From Aeromicrobium sp. PE09-221 (GTDB taxonomy: Bacteria; Actinomycetota; Actinomycetes; Propionibacteriales; Nocardioidaceae), in contig NZ_MIJB01000019.1 in the NCBI RefSeq assembly GCF_002174305.1, positions 1 to 64,000 of the forward strand: a DNA stretch of 64,000 bases, given 5' to 3'. Made by a program: the position numbers and the translations under genes. Positions 17,322 through 25,350 of the stretch are shown in pieces. The notes under the pieces were generated by a model. It searched no databases, was not told the DNA's origin, and saw only the letters and a list, made by a program, of their open reading frames with translations. The stretch's first letter is position 1. Each line of letters opens with the position of its first letter.

Positions 17322-17611
17322 CGGGGCCGCTCGCCGGCGGGAACGAGGGCCACGAGATCGGGACGCCCCACCATCACCTGCGGAATGAACGGGCACGTCG
17401 GACGCACCGAGCCCCCGGTGGCGGCGATCTGCTCCAACGTTTCCACCACCAGGACGTGCCCCAGACCACGGCCTCCGAAGTGGTCGAAGATGCGCGTGTG
17501 CGGCAGCTCCCAGACATCGCCCCGCCGGACGTAGTCGACATAGCCGGCCAGCTCGTCGTCCTTCCAGAGCTCGAAGCGCGAGGCCTCCGGAACGTGTCGT
17601 ACAAGGCTCAT
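17309..17611 (-). CDS. Small GNAT-type N-acetyltransferase (YjdJ-like)
   Basis: A 100-aa protein of the minimal GNAT class: WELPHTRIFDHFGGRGLGHVLV carries the acetyl-CoA pyrophosphate-binding loop (GGRGLG), followed by a C-terminal CPFIPQVM segment. Length and motif match the YjdJ/pfam14542 type. Substrate unknown. A GAGAGGAC Shine-Dalgarno precedes the ATG. Confidence 0.7.
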   Translation of the reverse strand: MSLVRHVPEASRFELWKDDELAGYVDYVRRGDVWELPHTRIFDHFGGRGLGHVLVVETLEQIAATGGSVRPTCPFIPQVMVGRPDLVALVPAGERPRYGL

Positions 17612-17709
17612 CGTGGGGTCCTCTCTTGTCGCATCGCGGGGGATGGGTCACAATGAAGGTGGTACGAACCCGTAGGACGCTGGGGAAGGCGACCCTAGGG
17701 AGGTACCGC

Positions 17710-18228
17710 ATGAAGTCGATATCGTCAGACGCCCCGATCACCCGGGGTGTGCTTTTCGTGCATTCTGCGCCATCGGCCATGTGCCCGCACGTCGAGTGGG
17801 CGGCGGCGAATGTGCTGGGCGACCGTGTCGACCTCGCCTGGTCCGCTCAGCCGGCCGAGCCCGGCACCTACCGCGCCGAGCTGTCCTGGCAGGCCGCCGT
17901 CGGCACCGGGGCGGCGCTCGCGTCGGCGCTGCGTGGCTGGGACCTGCTGCGCTATGAGGTCACCGAGGAGCCCACAGCCGGCAGCGAGGGAGCCCGGTAC
18001 TCCTTCACCCCCGAGCTGGGCATCTTCCACGCCGTCGTCGGCGTCCACGGCGATCTGATGATCCCTGAGGACCGCATCAGGGCGTTCCGCGCGAAGGCCG
18101 CGACGGGTGAAGTCTGCATGGACGAGGCGCTCGACGGACTGCTCGGGGCACAGTGGGACGCCGCGCTGGAGCCGTTCCGGCACGCCGGCGACGGCGCTCC
18201 GGTGCGTTGGCTGCATCAGGTGATCTGA
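17710..18228 (+). CDS. DUF3145 family protein
   Basis: A 172-aa actinobacteria-specific protein of unknown function starting MKSISSDAPITRGVLFVHSA. GGGAGG lies 6-7 bases upstream of the ATG at 17710. In Streptomyces and relatives this gene follows the fabD-fabH-acpP-fabF operon; here no fab gene is present, although a PucR-type regulator (the fasR family) lies immediately downstream on the other strand. Confidence 0.75.
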   Translation: MKSISSDAPITRGVLFVHSAPSAMCPHVEWAAANVLGDRVDLAWSAQPAEPGTYRAELSWQAAVGTGAALASALRGWDLLRYEVTEEPTAGSEGARYSFTPELGIFHAVVGVHGDLMIPEDRIRAFRAKAATGEVCMDEALDGLLGAQWDAALEPFRHAGDGAPVRWLHQVI

Positions 18229-18251
18229 CGGGCCCGGAGCTGACGGAGCGC

Positions 18252-19454
18252 TCACGCGTCGTCGAGAGCAGGCGTCAGCTCGAGAGCGACACGGAGATTG
18301 AGGTCGGCGGGGTCGACCGGCGCGCAGAGGATGACCTCGATCCGCTGGATCCGCTGCGCGACCGTGTTGGAGTGGATCCCCAAGCGCCGAGACGACCGGC
18401 TCGGGCTGCCCATGGTCGCCAGGAAATGATGCAGGGTCGGCAGCAACCGGTCCCGGTCCTGATGGCGTAACAGGGGGCCCAGATGGTCCTCCTGGAAGCG
18501 GCGGGCGAGCTCGCTGTTCTGGGTGGCGAGGACCTGGACGGCGACATCGGGGAAGCGGATCGTACGTCCGGCGCGGGCCGAGTTCAGGCCGGCACAGAGT
18601 ACCGCCTCCTGATGAGTCTGGCGGAAGCCTTCGACGCCGCGACGGGGGGCTCCGAGCGCGAGCCCGATTTCCGAGGGCAGCGAGAGTCCGGTGAGCTGCG
18701 CGTCATCGGTGGGGCCGCGTGGGGTGAACCACCCGTGAACGGTGTGCGGGTCCTCGAGGACCGCGAGGTGTTGGCTGAGATAGGGATTGAGCACGCGCCT
18801 GACCCGCTCGGCCGGCTGCGGATCGCCGCTCGCCTTGGAGCACCACGCGACGTAGCCGATGTGGGTCCCCTCGAGGTGATAGCCGAGAAACTGCTGGAGA
18901 TCGTTCGGATCGCCCTCGCCCGACAGCACGGCTCGAACGATCTCGTTCTTGCGGGAGTTCCGTTCGCGCAGCACCGTGTCGCGGACACGGTTGTACTCGG
19001 CGATGGTCTCTCCGGTCATGGACTGCATGTACGTGAAGAGAAGCACCGATCCGGTCTCCAGCGCCTCCGCTCGTTCGGCGAATCCCAGGTGCCGGCAGGA
19101 GCGGAGATGGTCGGTGAACGCGTTCCAGATCGCACCGTGGCCGACCTCGTACGAGCGCAGAAGCGCGGAGAGCGGGGTCCCCGACCGTGCCATGGAGCCG
19201 GCGAAGGCGCGCGCCGCCTCGGGGAGTGAGAAGCCCTTCTCGCCACCTGCGAGGAAGGCCTGCATGCCCGGCAGGTGCGAGACGATCGAGTCGCGCAGTG
19301 CGTCGCTCGTGCCTTCCGGGCTCGACCGCAGCTCGGGGATCTCATTCCACAGTCGCTCGGCGAGGTCGCCGAAATGCGCATGACCGTGGTGGTCGAGCCA
19401 GGCGGCGAAAGGGCGAGAGGTGGCACTTCTCTCGTCTCCGGAGGGGGCGGTCAT
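18252..19454 (-). CDS. PucR/CdaR-type transcriptional regulator
   Basis: A 400-aa regulator with a C-terminal PucR-type helix-turn-helix: RLLPTLHHFLATMGSPSRSS followed by RRLGIHSNTVAQRIQRIEVI (about 335-375). The N-terminal part is helical and probably senses a ligand, but I recognise no named domain. The ATG at 19454 is preferred; an upstream in-frame start at 19514 would run into the Crp-type site. Divergent from the catabolic operon starting at 19602, so it is the likely regulator of that operon. Confidence 0.78.
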   Translation of the reverse strand: MTAPSGDERSATSRPFAAWLDHHGHAHFGDLAERLWNEIPELRSSPEGTSDALRDSIVSHLPGMQAFLAGGEKGFSLPEAARAFAGSMARSGTPLSALLRSYEVGHGAIWNAFTDHLRSCRHLGFAERAEALETGSVLLFTYMQSMTGETIAEYNRVRDTVLRERNSRKNEIVRAVLSGEGDPNDLQQFLGYHLEGTHIGYVAWCSKASGDPQPAERVRRVLNPYLSQHLAVLEDPHTVHGWFTPRGPTDDAQLTGLSLPSEIGLALGAPRRGVEGFRQTHQEAVLCAGLNSARAGRTIRFPDVAVQVLATQNSELARRFQEDHLGPLLRHQDRDRLLPTLHHFLATMGSPSRSSRRLGIHSNTVAQRIQRIEVILCAPVDPADLNLRVALELTPALDDA

Positions 19455-19499
19455 GACGCCCACTATGGCCGACGGCGGAGGGAGCCGTCCAGCCCTGAA

Positions 19500-19515
19500 T
19501 GTGACTGTGGTCACA
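19500..19515. promoter_or_regulatory. Crp/GlxR-type binding site
   Basis: TGTGACTGTGGTCACA matches the Crp-family consensus TGTGA-N6-TCACA exactly and is fully palindromic apart from the centre. It lies 46 bases upstream of the PucR-type gene and 86 bases upstream of the catabolic operon, consistent with cAMP-linked carbon control of both. Confidence 0.7.
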
Positions 19516-19601
19516 CCACACAGCGAGGTGGCCTGGGGGCATATTGTCCTTCGCCGGAGCCACGCTGAGCATGATCACACGCCTACTCGAAGGAGCACGT
19601 C

Positions 19602-20591
19602 ATGTCAGCTGCAACCGAGACGAACGCCGCGGATCCGCTGGACGGCCTCAAGGTCGCGTTCACGGTCGATGACCAGTTCCAGTGGACCGGGATCCCGTTT
19701 CCGGCCGGATATGGTCCCGCACGCATCGCGAAGGCCATGATCGGCGCCTTCGCCGAACACTCGGTCCCGGGTGTCTACGCCTTCAACAGCACGGCGCCCG
19801 CCGACGATCATCCCGAGTATCTCGACGTCCTCGACGACTGGATGGCGGCCGGCCACTACGTCGGCAACCACACGCACCAGCACATCAGTCTCAATTGGCT
19901 CGATGTCGACACCTACCTCCGCGACGTCGAGGCCAGTGAGAAGATCCTGCGGCGCTGGATCGACGCCTCGCCCTCGCGCTACTTCAGGTACTCCTTCGGG
20001 ATGGAAGGAGACCAGGTCGAGAAGACCGTCCAGGTCCAGACCCATCTCACCAAGACCGGCTTCCTCTCCAATCCGGTGACCTGCTGGTTCTACGACGCTC
20101 AGTTCATGGCGGCCTACCACCGGGCCATCGCACTGAACGACCGCGAGGCGATGGCCAAGGTCGAGGATCTCCTCGTGGAAACGGCCATCGATCAGATCCG
20201 CCGTCAGGCCACGGCCGCGCGCACGGCGATCGGCCGCATCCCTCCGCAGCTGCTGCTCATCCATGGGACGGCCGTGGCGGGCGCCACCATCGAACGGGTG
20301 TGCGGAGAACTGCTCCGTCACGGTATCGAGTTCATCACCTCCGAGGAGGCCATGGCCGACCCCGCCAATGTGATCGGCGCTCCCTACACCACCCGGCAGT
20401 TCCGCAACATGACTCAGAAATGGGCTGAGTACGAGGGGTTCAGCATCGATGACATGCCCCCCGCCGTGCTCGCGGATGTCGAACGTATCGCGATGATCGA
20501 GGGCGAGTCCTTCGACGAGGTCCTCGGCCGTGCGATCCAGGAATGGGCCACGCGCGTCGACTTCGTCCCCGTTCCGGCCGATTTCCACTGA
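19602..20591 (+). CDS. NodB-fold polysaccharide-deacetylase-like hydrolase
   Basis: A 329-aa metal-dependent hydrolase of carbohydrate esterase 4/NodB type. Motif 1 TVDDQ (about 21-25) replaces the usual TFDD and keeps the catalytic Asp pair. Motif 2 GNHTHQHISLN supplies the metal-binding histidines. There is no signal peptide or wall-binding domain, so it is cytosolic and more like the imidase/allantoinase branch than a cell-wall enzyme. AAGGAG lies upstream of the ATG. First gene of a four-gene operon with two CoA ligases, which suggests it opens or de-acylates a small substrate that is then activated to a CoA thioester. Confidence 0.75.
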   Translation: MSAATETNAADPLDGLKVAFTVDDQFQWTGIPFPAGYGPARIAKAMIGAFAEHSVPGVYAFNSTAPADDHPEYLDVLDDWMAAGHYVGNHTHQHISLNWLDVDTYLRDVEASEKILRRWIDASPSRYFRYSFGMEGDQVEKTVQVQTHLTKTGFLSNPVTCWFYDAQFMAAYHRAIALNDREAMAKVEDLLVETAIDQIRRQATAARTAIGRIPPQLLLIHGTAVAGATIERVCGELLRHGIEFITSEEAMADPANVIGAPYTTRQFRNMTQKWAEYEGFSIDDMPPAVLADVERIAMIEGESFDEVLGRAIQEWATRVDFVPVPADFH

Positions 20592-20627
20592 GCGACCCGT
20601 GCCGTCTCGGCAGAACAGGAGGCTTCC

Positions 20628-22154
20628 ATGAGCGACGATCCGTATGTGCAATGCGGTGATGTCCGTATTCCCCTCGCCGATGTCAAGGAGCATGCCGCCC
20701 GGCTGGCCACCGGGATGCATCGAGCCGGGATCCGGCATGGCGACCGGGTGGTCATCTACCTGCGCAATGAGATCGGCTTCCTGGAGCTCACCATGGCGAC
20801 CGCCCTGATCGGGGCCGCCCCGGTGCCGGTCAACTGGCACTGGACCGGTGACGACCTGAAGCACGTGTTGCACAACAGCGGGGCGACACTCGCCGTCGGG
20901 CATACCGATCTTATTCCTCATCTCGAATCGCAGGGCCCAGAAGGGCTCATGCTCGTGGAGGCGGAGGTCCCAGAAGCGGTCCGCGATGCGTACGGCCTGG
21001 GCGAACAGCCGCTCACAGGGCATCACGCGGTCCTCTCCGACTGGTATCGGCAGGAGCCGTGGTCGGAGCCGGCGCCGCCCGCGCCGATGAGCGTCATCTA
21101 CACCTCCGGTACCACCGGTCTGGCGAAGGGGGTGTTGCGGGATCCGATCGCACCGGATGTGCTCCCCACCACCCTGAAAAGCATCGCGGAGCTCTACCAC
21201 CTGCGGACCGCGGAGACGACGATCGTCCCGGCTCCGCTCTACCACTCGGCACCCAATGTGTATACGAGCTTCGCCGCGGCGTTGGGGATGTCGATCGTGA
21301 TCATGCCGCGCTTCGACGCGGAGGGCTTCCTTCGATCAGTCCAAGAGCATCAGGTCAACACCGCTCACATGGTGCCGACGATGTTCAGGAGGCTGTTGCA
21401 GCTCCCGGAGTCGACGCGTGCGCGGTACTCGACGGCCTCTCTGCACTCATTGGTCGTGGCCGGAGCCCCGTGCCCTCCGGACCTGAAAGAAGCCGTGATC
21501 GCCTGGCTCGGGCCGATCGTCCACGAGTACTACGGCGGCTCCGAGATCGGCGCGTGGACGGCATGCGACGCCCAGGAGGCGCTCGCCCGGCCGGGAACGG
21601 TCGGCAAGCCGATCCTGGACGCCGACATCAAGGTCCTGGACGAGTCGGGCCGGAGCGTGCCGCCGAACACCGACGGCATCATCTACGGCAGGACCTTCAC
21701 CGGATGGCCGGACTTCACCTATATCGATGACGACGAGAAACGTCGTCGCATGGAGTCCGACGGCTATCTCACCCTGGGCGACATCGGCCGCCTCGACGAC
21801 GACGGATACCTCTACCTGACCGATCGGCTCAACGACATGGTGGTCTCGGGGGGAGTCAACATCTACCCGGCCGAGATCGAAGCATGTCTGTCGACCATGC
21901 CGGCGGTGGCCGATGCCGCCGTCTTCGGCGTGTCCGACCCCGAGATGGGGGAGGCACTCGTCGCCCATGTCCAGGTCCTGCCCGGAGCCCGGATCGACGC
22001 CGAGGCCGTCCGCGCTCATGTCGCCGAGCATCTGGCGCGCTACAAGGTCCCACGCGAGGTCGTCATCGTCGATGAGCTCCCCCGCGAGGACACCGGCAAG
22101 CTCTTCAAACGCAGGCTCAAGGAGCAGTACGGGAAGAAGGAGGCGAGCGCATGA
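20628..22154 (+). CDS. AMP-dependent acyl-CoA synthetase (class I adenylate-forming)
   Basis: A 508-aa ligase forming acyl-CoA from a carboxylate, ATP and CoA. The P-loop-like motif is YTSGTTGLAKGV (about 158-169), the A5 motif is YYGGSE (about 303), the hinge follows YLTDRLNDMVVSGGVNIYP, and the catalytic lysine is in EDTGKLFKRRL (about 487-497). The N-terminus is short for the family. The substrate is unknown. It overlaps the next gene by 4 bases (ATGA). Confidence 0.85.
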   Translation: MSDDPYVQCGDVRIPLADVKEHAARLATGMHRAGIRHGDRVVIYLRNEIGFLELTMATALIGAAPVPVNWHWTGDDLKHVLHNSGATLAVGHTDLIPHLESQGPEGLMLVEAEVPEAVRDAYGLGEQPLTGHHAVLSDWYRQEPWSEPAPPAPMSVIYTSGTTGLAKGVLRDPIAPDVLPTTLKSIAELYHLRTAETTIVPAPLYHSAPNVYTSFAAALGMSIVIMPRFDAEGFLRSVQEHQVNTAHMVPTMFRRLLQLPESTRARYSTASLHSLVVAGAPCPPDLKEAVIAWLGPIVHEYYGGSEIGAWTACDAQEALARPGTVGKPILDADIKVLDESGRSVPPNTDGIIYGRTFTGWPDFTYIDDDEKRRRMESDGYLTLGDIGRLDDDGYLYLTDRLNDMVVSGGVNIYPAEIEACLSTMPAVADAAVFGVSDPEMGEALVAHVQVLPGARIDAEAVRAHVAEHLARYKVPREVVIVDELPREDTGKLFKRRLKEQYGKKEASA

Positions 22155-23011
22155 GCACCCCCTCTGTGCGATACGAGAAGCCCGAGTCCGGCATCGCCCG
22201 GATCGTCCTCAATCGCCCACAACAGCGCAATGCACAGAACACCCAGCTCCTGTACGAGCTGGACGCGGCATTCATGGAGGCCGCACAGGACACGGAGGTG
22301 AAGGTCATCATCCTCTCCGCGGAGGGGCCGGACTTCTCCTCGGGCCATGACGTCCGCGAGGAGCATCCGATGCCGCCGGGGCCTCCGGTGGCATCGCTTG
22401 AGGGCGGCTTCGCCGCCGACGGCGTCGAAGGACGCCACGCCTTCGAATGCGAGGTCTACCTGGGGATGTGCCGACGGTGGAGGGACCTGCCCAAGCCGAC
22501 GATCGCTCAGGTACAGGGCCGTTGCATCGCCGGAGGTCTGATGCTGATCTGGCCCATGGACCTCATCGTCGCCGGCGAGTCCGCGCTGTTCTCCGATCCC
22601 GTCGTCGCGTTCGGGTTGAACGGGGGTGAGTACTTCGCCCACGGATGGGAGGTCGGCCCCCGTAGGGCCAAGGAGATGCTCTTCACCGGAGAGCCCATGA
22701 CCGCAACGGACGCGTACCGGCTCGGCATGGTGAATCGTGTCGTGCCCGATGAGCAGCTTGCCGGTGTCGCGCTGAGCCTGGCCCGCAAGATCAGAGCCAT
22801 GCCGGCATACGGGCTCCGGCTCGCGAAGGCCAGTGTGAACGCGGGTGTCAAGGCCCAGGGCCTCGACAGCGCTCTCGATTCGGCCTTCGGGCTGCACCTC
22901 ACCGGCCACGCGAATAACTTCCACCGGCACGACGGCCTGATAGATCCGGAGGGTCTGCAGGTGATCCGTGCCCTCGCGAGCAGCCGTCCGACCGGGGAGG
23001 ACAGCCGATGA
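22151..23011 (+). CDS. Enoyl-CoA hydratase/isomerase (crotonase) family, catalytic Glu residues missing
   Basis: A 286-aa crotonase-fold protein. The oxyanion-hole segments are visible (FSSGHDVRE about 62-70 and GRCIAGGL about 123-130). Aligned to rat enoyl-CoA hydratase, the two acid/base glutamates 144 and 164 correspond here to Met131 and Val151. Simple hydration is therefore unlikely; isomerase, hydrolase, C-C lyase or dehalogenase-type chemistry by another residue is possible. It overlaps both neighbouring CoA-ligase genes by 4 bases, so the three are translated as a unit. Confidence 0.8.
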   Translation: MSTPSVRYEKPESGIARIVLNRPQQRNAQNTQLLYELDAAFMEAAQDTEVKVIILSAEGPDFSSGHDVREEHPMPPGPPVASLEGGFAADGVEGRHAFECEVYLGMCRRWRDLPKPTIAQVQGRCIAGGLMLIWPMDLIVAGESALFSDPVVAFGLNGGEYFAHGWEVGPRRAKEMLFTGEPMTATDAYRLGMVNRVVPDEQLAGVALSLARKIRAMPAYGLRLAKASVNAGVKAQGLDSALDSAFGLHLTGHANNFHRHDGLIDPEGLQVIRALASSRPTGEDSR

Positions 23012-24579
23012 ATCACGACTCTCAGAGCGCCGTCGACGAATGGTTGTCGGTCTACGGCGTTGAGGACGCCGATGCCGCGGAGCTGCTGTGCGACCGGCAC
23101 GATCCACGCGCGGTCGCGTTCACCTTCGTCCGTCCGGGAGACGACGGGCGCATCTGCGATGTGCAGACGCTGCGTTTCGGTGAGCTGGCCGATGAGTCGC
23201 GAAGACTCGCGACCGTGCTCCACCGGAGGGGCGTCTCACCGGGGGACCGCGTGCCCGTCTTGCTGACCAAGCGGAGGGAGCTCATCGTGGCGCTGCTGGC
23301 CCTGTGGAGGCTCGGTGCGGTGCATGTGCCGTTGTTCACCGCCTTCGCGACCGGGGCGGTCGAACTGCGCGTCCGGGCCTCCGGAGCATCGCTGGTCATC
23401 ACCGAGCCGTCGCAGCTGGCCAAGATCGAGCCACTGGACGCCGTCGAGACGCTGGTGGTTGGCGAGGAACTGGACCGGCTCGTCGCGGAGAGCGGCCCCT
23501 GGCAAGACACCGTCTCGATCGGTGGTGACGGCATCCTCGTCCAGCTGTACACCAGCGGCACGACGGGACCCCCCAAGGGAGTTCCGGTGCCGCTGCGAGC
23601 GCTCGCTTCCTTCTGTAGCTACATGCACTACTCGGTGGACCTTCGTGGCCACGATGTCTATTGGAACGCCGCCGATCCCGGATGGGCCTACGGGCTCTAC
23701 TACGCGGTGATCGCACCGCTGGCACTCGGGCGGGCGTCCGTCCTCGTCGACGCTCCGTTCAGCCCGAAGACCACGCATAAGGTGATCAGTGAGCTCGGGG
23801 TGACCAACTTCTGCGCCGCCCCGACGGTGTATCGGGCGCTGAGCAGATCGGGCCTGTTCGAGGGCAACCGGAGCCTTGCCCTGCGATGCGCCTCGTCGGC
23901 AGGAGAGCCCCTCACTCCTGATGTCCTCGAATGGTCGGCGACGGCCCTGGGCACAGAGGTCCGCGACCACTACGGGCAGACGGAGCTCGGGATGGTGATC
24001 TGCCACCACGCTCATCCGGATCTCCGCGAGCCGCCCGAGCCGGGTTCCATGGGACGGCCCCTGCCGGGGTTCGCTATGGGCATCGTGGACGGGGAGATCG
24101 CCGTCGACGTGCCCGCCAGCCCGCTGATGTGGTTCACCGGATATCAGGATGACCCGGAGAAGACCGCGGAGCGGTTCGACGAGGACGGGCGCTGGTACCG
24201 CACGTCGGACATGGGGCGCCGGGATGACGACGGCCGCTACTACTTCACCGCGCGCAACGACGACGTGATCCTCGCCGCGGGTTACCGGATCGGCCCGTTC
24301 GACGTCGAGAGCGTACTGAGCACGCATCCCGCCGTCGCGGACGTGGCCGTTGTCGGCCGACCCGATCCGGAGGGGATCCGCGGGGAGGTCGTGGAGGCCT
24401 TCGTCGTCCTCACTCCCGGGACGCAGGCGTCCGCCGAGCTTGAGCACGAACTGCGGTCCATGGTGCGCGAACAGTACTCCAAGCACGCCTACCCTCGTAC
24501 GATCCATGTGGTCGAGGAGCTGCCGAAGACCCCCAGCGGGAAGGTGCAGCGGTATCTGCTGCGTCGGCGTCAGGCTTGA
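23008..24579 (+). CDS. AMP-dependent acyl-CoA synthetase (acetyl/medium-chain type)
   Basis: A 523-aa adenylate-forming ligase closer to acetyl-CoA and medium-chain acyl-CoA synthetases than its upstream paralogue. The motif LYTSGTTGPPKGVPVP lies at about 178-193, DHYGQTELGM at about 317 and the catalytic lysine in KTPSGKVQRYLLR near the C-terminus. It is the second ligase of the operon, which implies that two different acids arise in one pathway. Last gene of the cluster. Confidence 0.85.
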   Translation: MNHDSQSAVDEWLSVYGVEDADAAELLCDRHDPRAVAFTFVRPGDDGRICDVQTLRFGELADESRRLATVLHRRGVSPGDRVPVLLTKRRELIVALLALWRLGAVHVPLFTAFATGAVELRVRASGASLVITEPSQLAKIEPLDAVETLVVGEELDRLVAESGPWQDTVSIGGDGILVQLYTSGTTGPPKGVPVPLRALASFCSYMHYSVDLRGHDVYWNAADPGWAYGLYYAVIAPLALGRASVLVDAPFSPKTTHKVISELGVTNFCAAPTVYRALSRSGLFEGNRSLALRCASSAGEPLTPDVLEWSATALGTEVRDHYGQTELGMVICHHAHPDLREPPEPGSMGRPLPGFAMGIVDGEIAVDVPASPLMWFTGYQDDPEKTAERFDEDGRWYRTSDMGRRDDDGRYYFTARNDDVILAAGYRIGPFDVESVLSTHPAVADVAVVGRPDPEGIRGEVVEAFVVLTPGTQASAELEHELRSMVREQYSKHAYPRTIHVVEELPKTPSGKVQRYLLRRRQA

Positions 24580-24685
24580 GGGAAGCGAGCAGTCCAGATG
24601 AGAATGCCCTCGTACGGCTCAGCTGTCGTGACGCGGTCCGCCGGGCAACGAGTCCGCCTGGCATGACGTCCACGGGGGATCCGGT

Positions 24686-24715
24686 GAGCGTCCTCGCGGC
24701 CGCCGAGTGACGCTC
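24686..24715. terminator. Hairpin between convergent genes
   Basis: GAGCGTCCTCG (24686-24696) pairs imperfectly with CGAGTGACGCTC (24704-24715). No clear T-tract follows in either direction. It sits between the catabolic operon and the converging membrane-protein gene, and the preceding GGTGAGCGTCC resembles the repeat at 14787. Confidence 0.35.
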
Positions 24716-24734
24716 GTCTTCGGGCGCGATCTGA

Positions 24735-25259
24735 TCAGCCGATCGTCACCGTGACCTCGGGGGTGGTCTCCTCGCCACCGGCGACGATCATCCGGAACTT
24801 CCGTTCGCCGGTGCGGGATGTGTAGACGACGGTCTCGAAGCGTCCCTCGGCATCGACGGTCGTCGTGACCGGGAAATCGTCCCACGGTCCGTCGCCGTCG
24901 CGCACCTGGACCTGCAAGGTGGTGCCCTCATCGACTCCGGGCATGAGGCCGTTGAGACCGAATCGCTGACCCGGGGGGACCTGATCGCGCTCGGCGAACA
25001 GCTGCGGTTCGGGTGTGGCGGGCTCCTCCTCGTCGGTCTCTTCCGGCTCCTCCGTCGGGGTCTCCTCCTCGGTGGGGGTCGGGCTGGGCTCGGCCGTCAA
25101 CGGCGGAAGATCGGCACCGGTGATGCCGGTCGCGGTGAACACGGTGGCCCCGAGCAACCCGAAGGCGATGCCGATCGCGGCCCCGACGACCGCCATCCAG
25201 GTGATGGCGCGCACGGCGGGCTGCTTGACCTCGTGGAGGTCGATCTGATCATCGTCCAC
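24735..25259 (-). CDS. Hypothetical membrane-anchored extracytoplasmic protein
   Basis: A 174-aa protein with a short cytoplasmic N-terminus, one transmembrane helix (about 20-45, ITWMAVVGAAIGIAFGLLGA), a Thr/Pro/Glu-rich linker (about 55-85) and a C-terminal beta-rich domain ending in PEVTVTIG that looks immunoglobulin-like. No enzyme motif is seen. GTG start supported by the leaderless promoter at 25266-25271. A role at the cell surface is inferred only from topology. Confidence 0.6.
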   Translation of the reverse strand: MDDDQIDLHEVKQPAVRAITWMAVVGAAIGIAFGLLGATVFTATGITGADLPPLTAEPSPTPTEEETPTEEPEETDEEEPATPEPQLFAERDQVPPGQRFGLNGLMPGVDEGTTLQVQVRDGDGPWDDFPVTTTVDAEGRFETVVYTSRTGERKFRMIVAGGEETTPEVTVTIG

Positions 25260-25265
25260 GGCATG

Positions 25266-25271
25266 ATTCTA
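25266..25271 (-). promoter_or_regulatory. -10 box, leaderless promoter of membrane-anchored protein
   Basis: TAGAAT on the minus strand, 6 bases before the GTG at 25259. Confidence 0.5.
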
Positions 25272-25338
25272 CGGTGCGAAGCCCTATGGGCATGCCCTCG
25301 CCCGCGCGTTCCGTGCGTCGCGTCCCGCCACCCGGCAC

Positions 25339-25344
25339 TACCAT
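25339..25344 (+). promoter_or_regulatory. -10 box, leaderless promoter of alpha/beta hydrolase
   Basis: TACCAT, 6 bases before the ATG at 25351. Confidence 0.45.
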
Positions 25345-25350
25345 GGCCAG

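Noticed and set aside
19455..19514. Longer start for the PucR-type regulator
   Set aside because: It would place the Crp-type operator inside the coding sequence and adds residues without family support.
24795..24806. Second GAAC-N4-GTTC sequence (GAACTTCCGTTC)
   Set aside because: It lies inside a coding region far from any promoter; likely a chance match.
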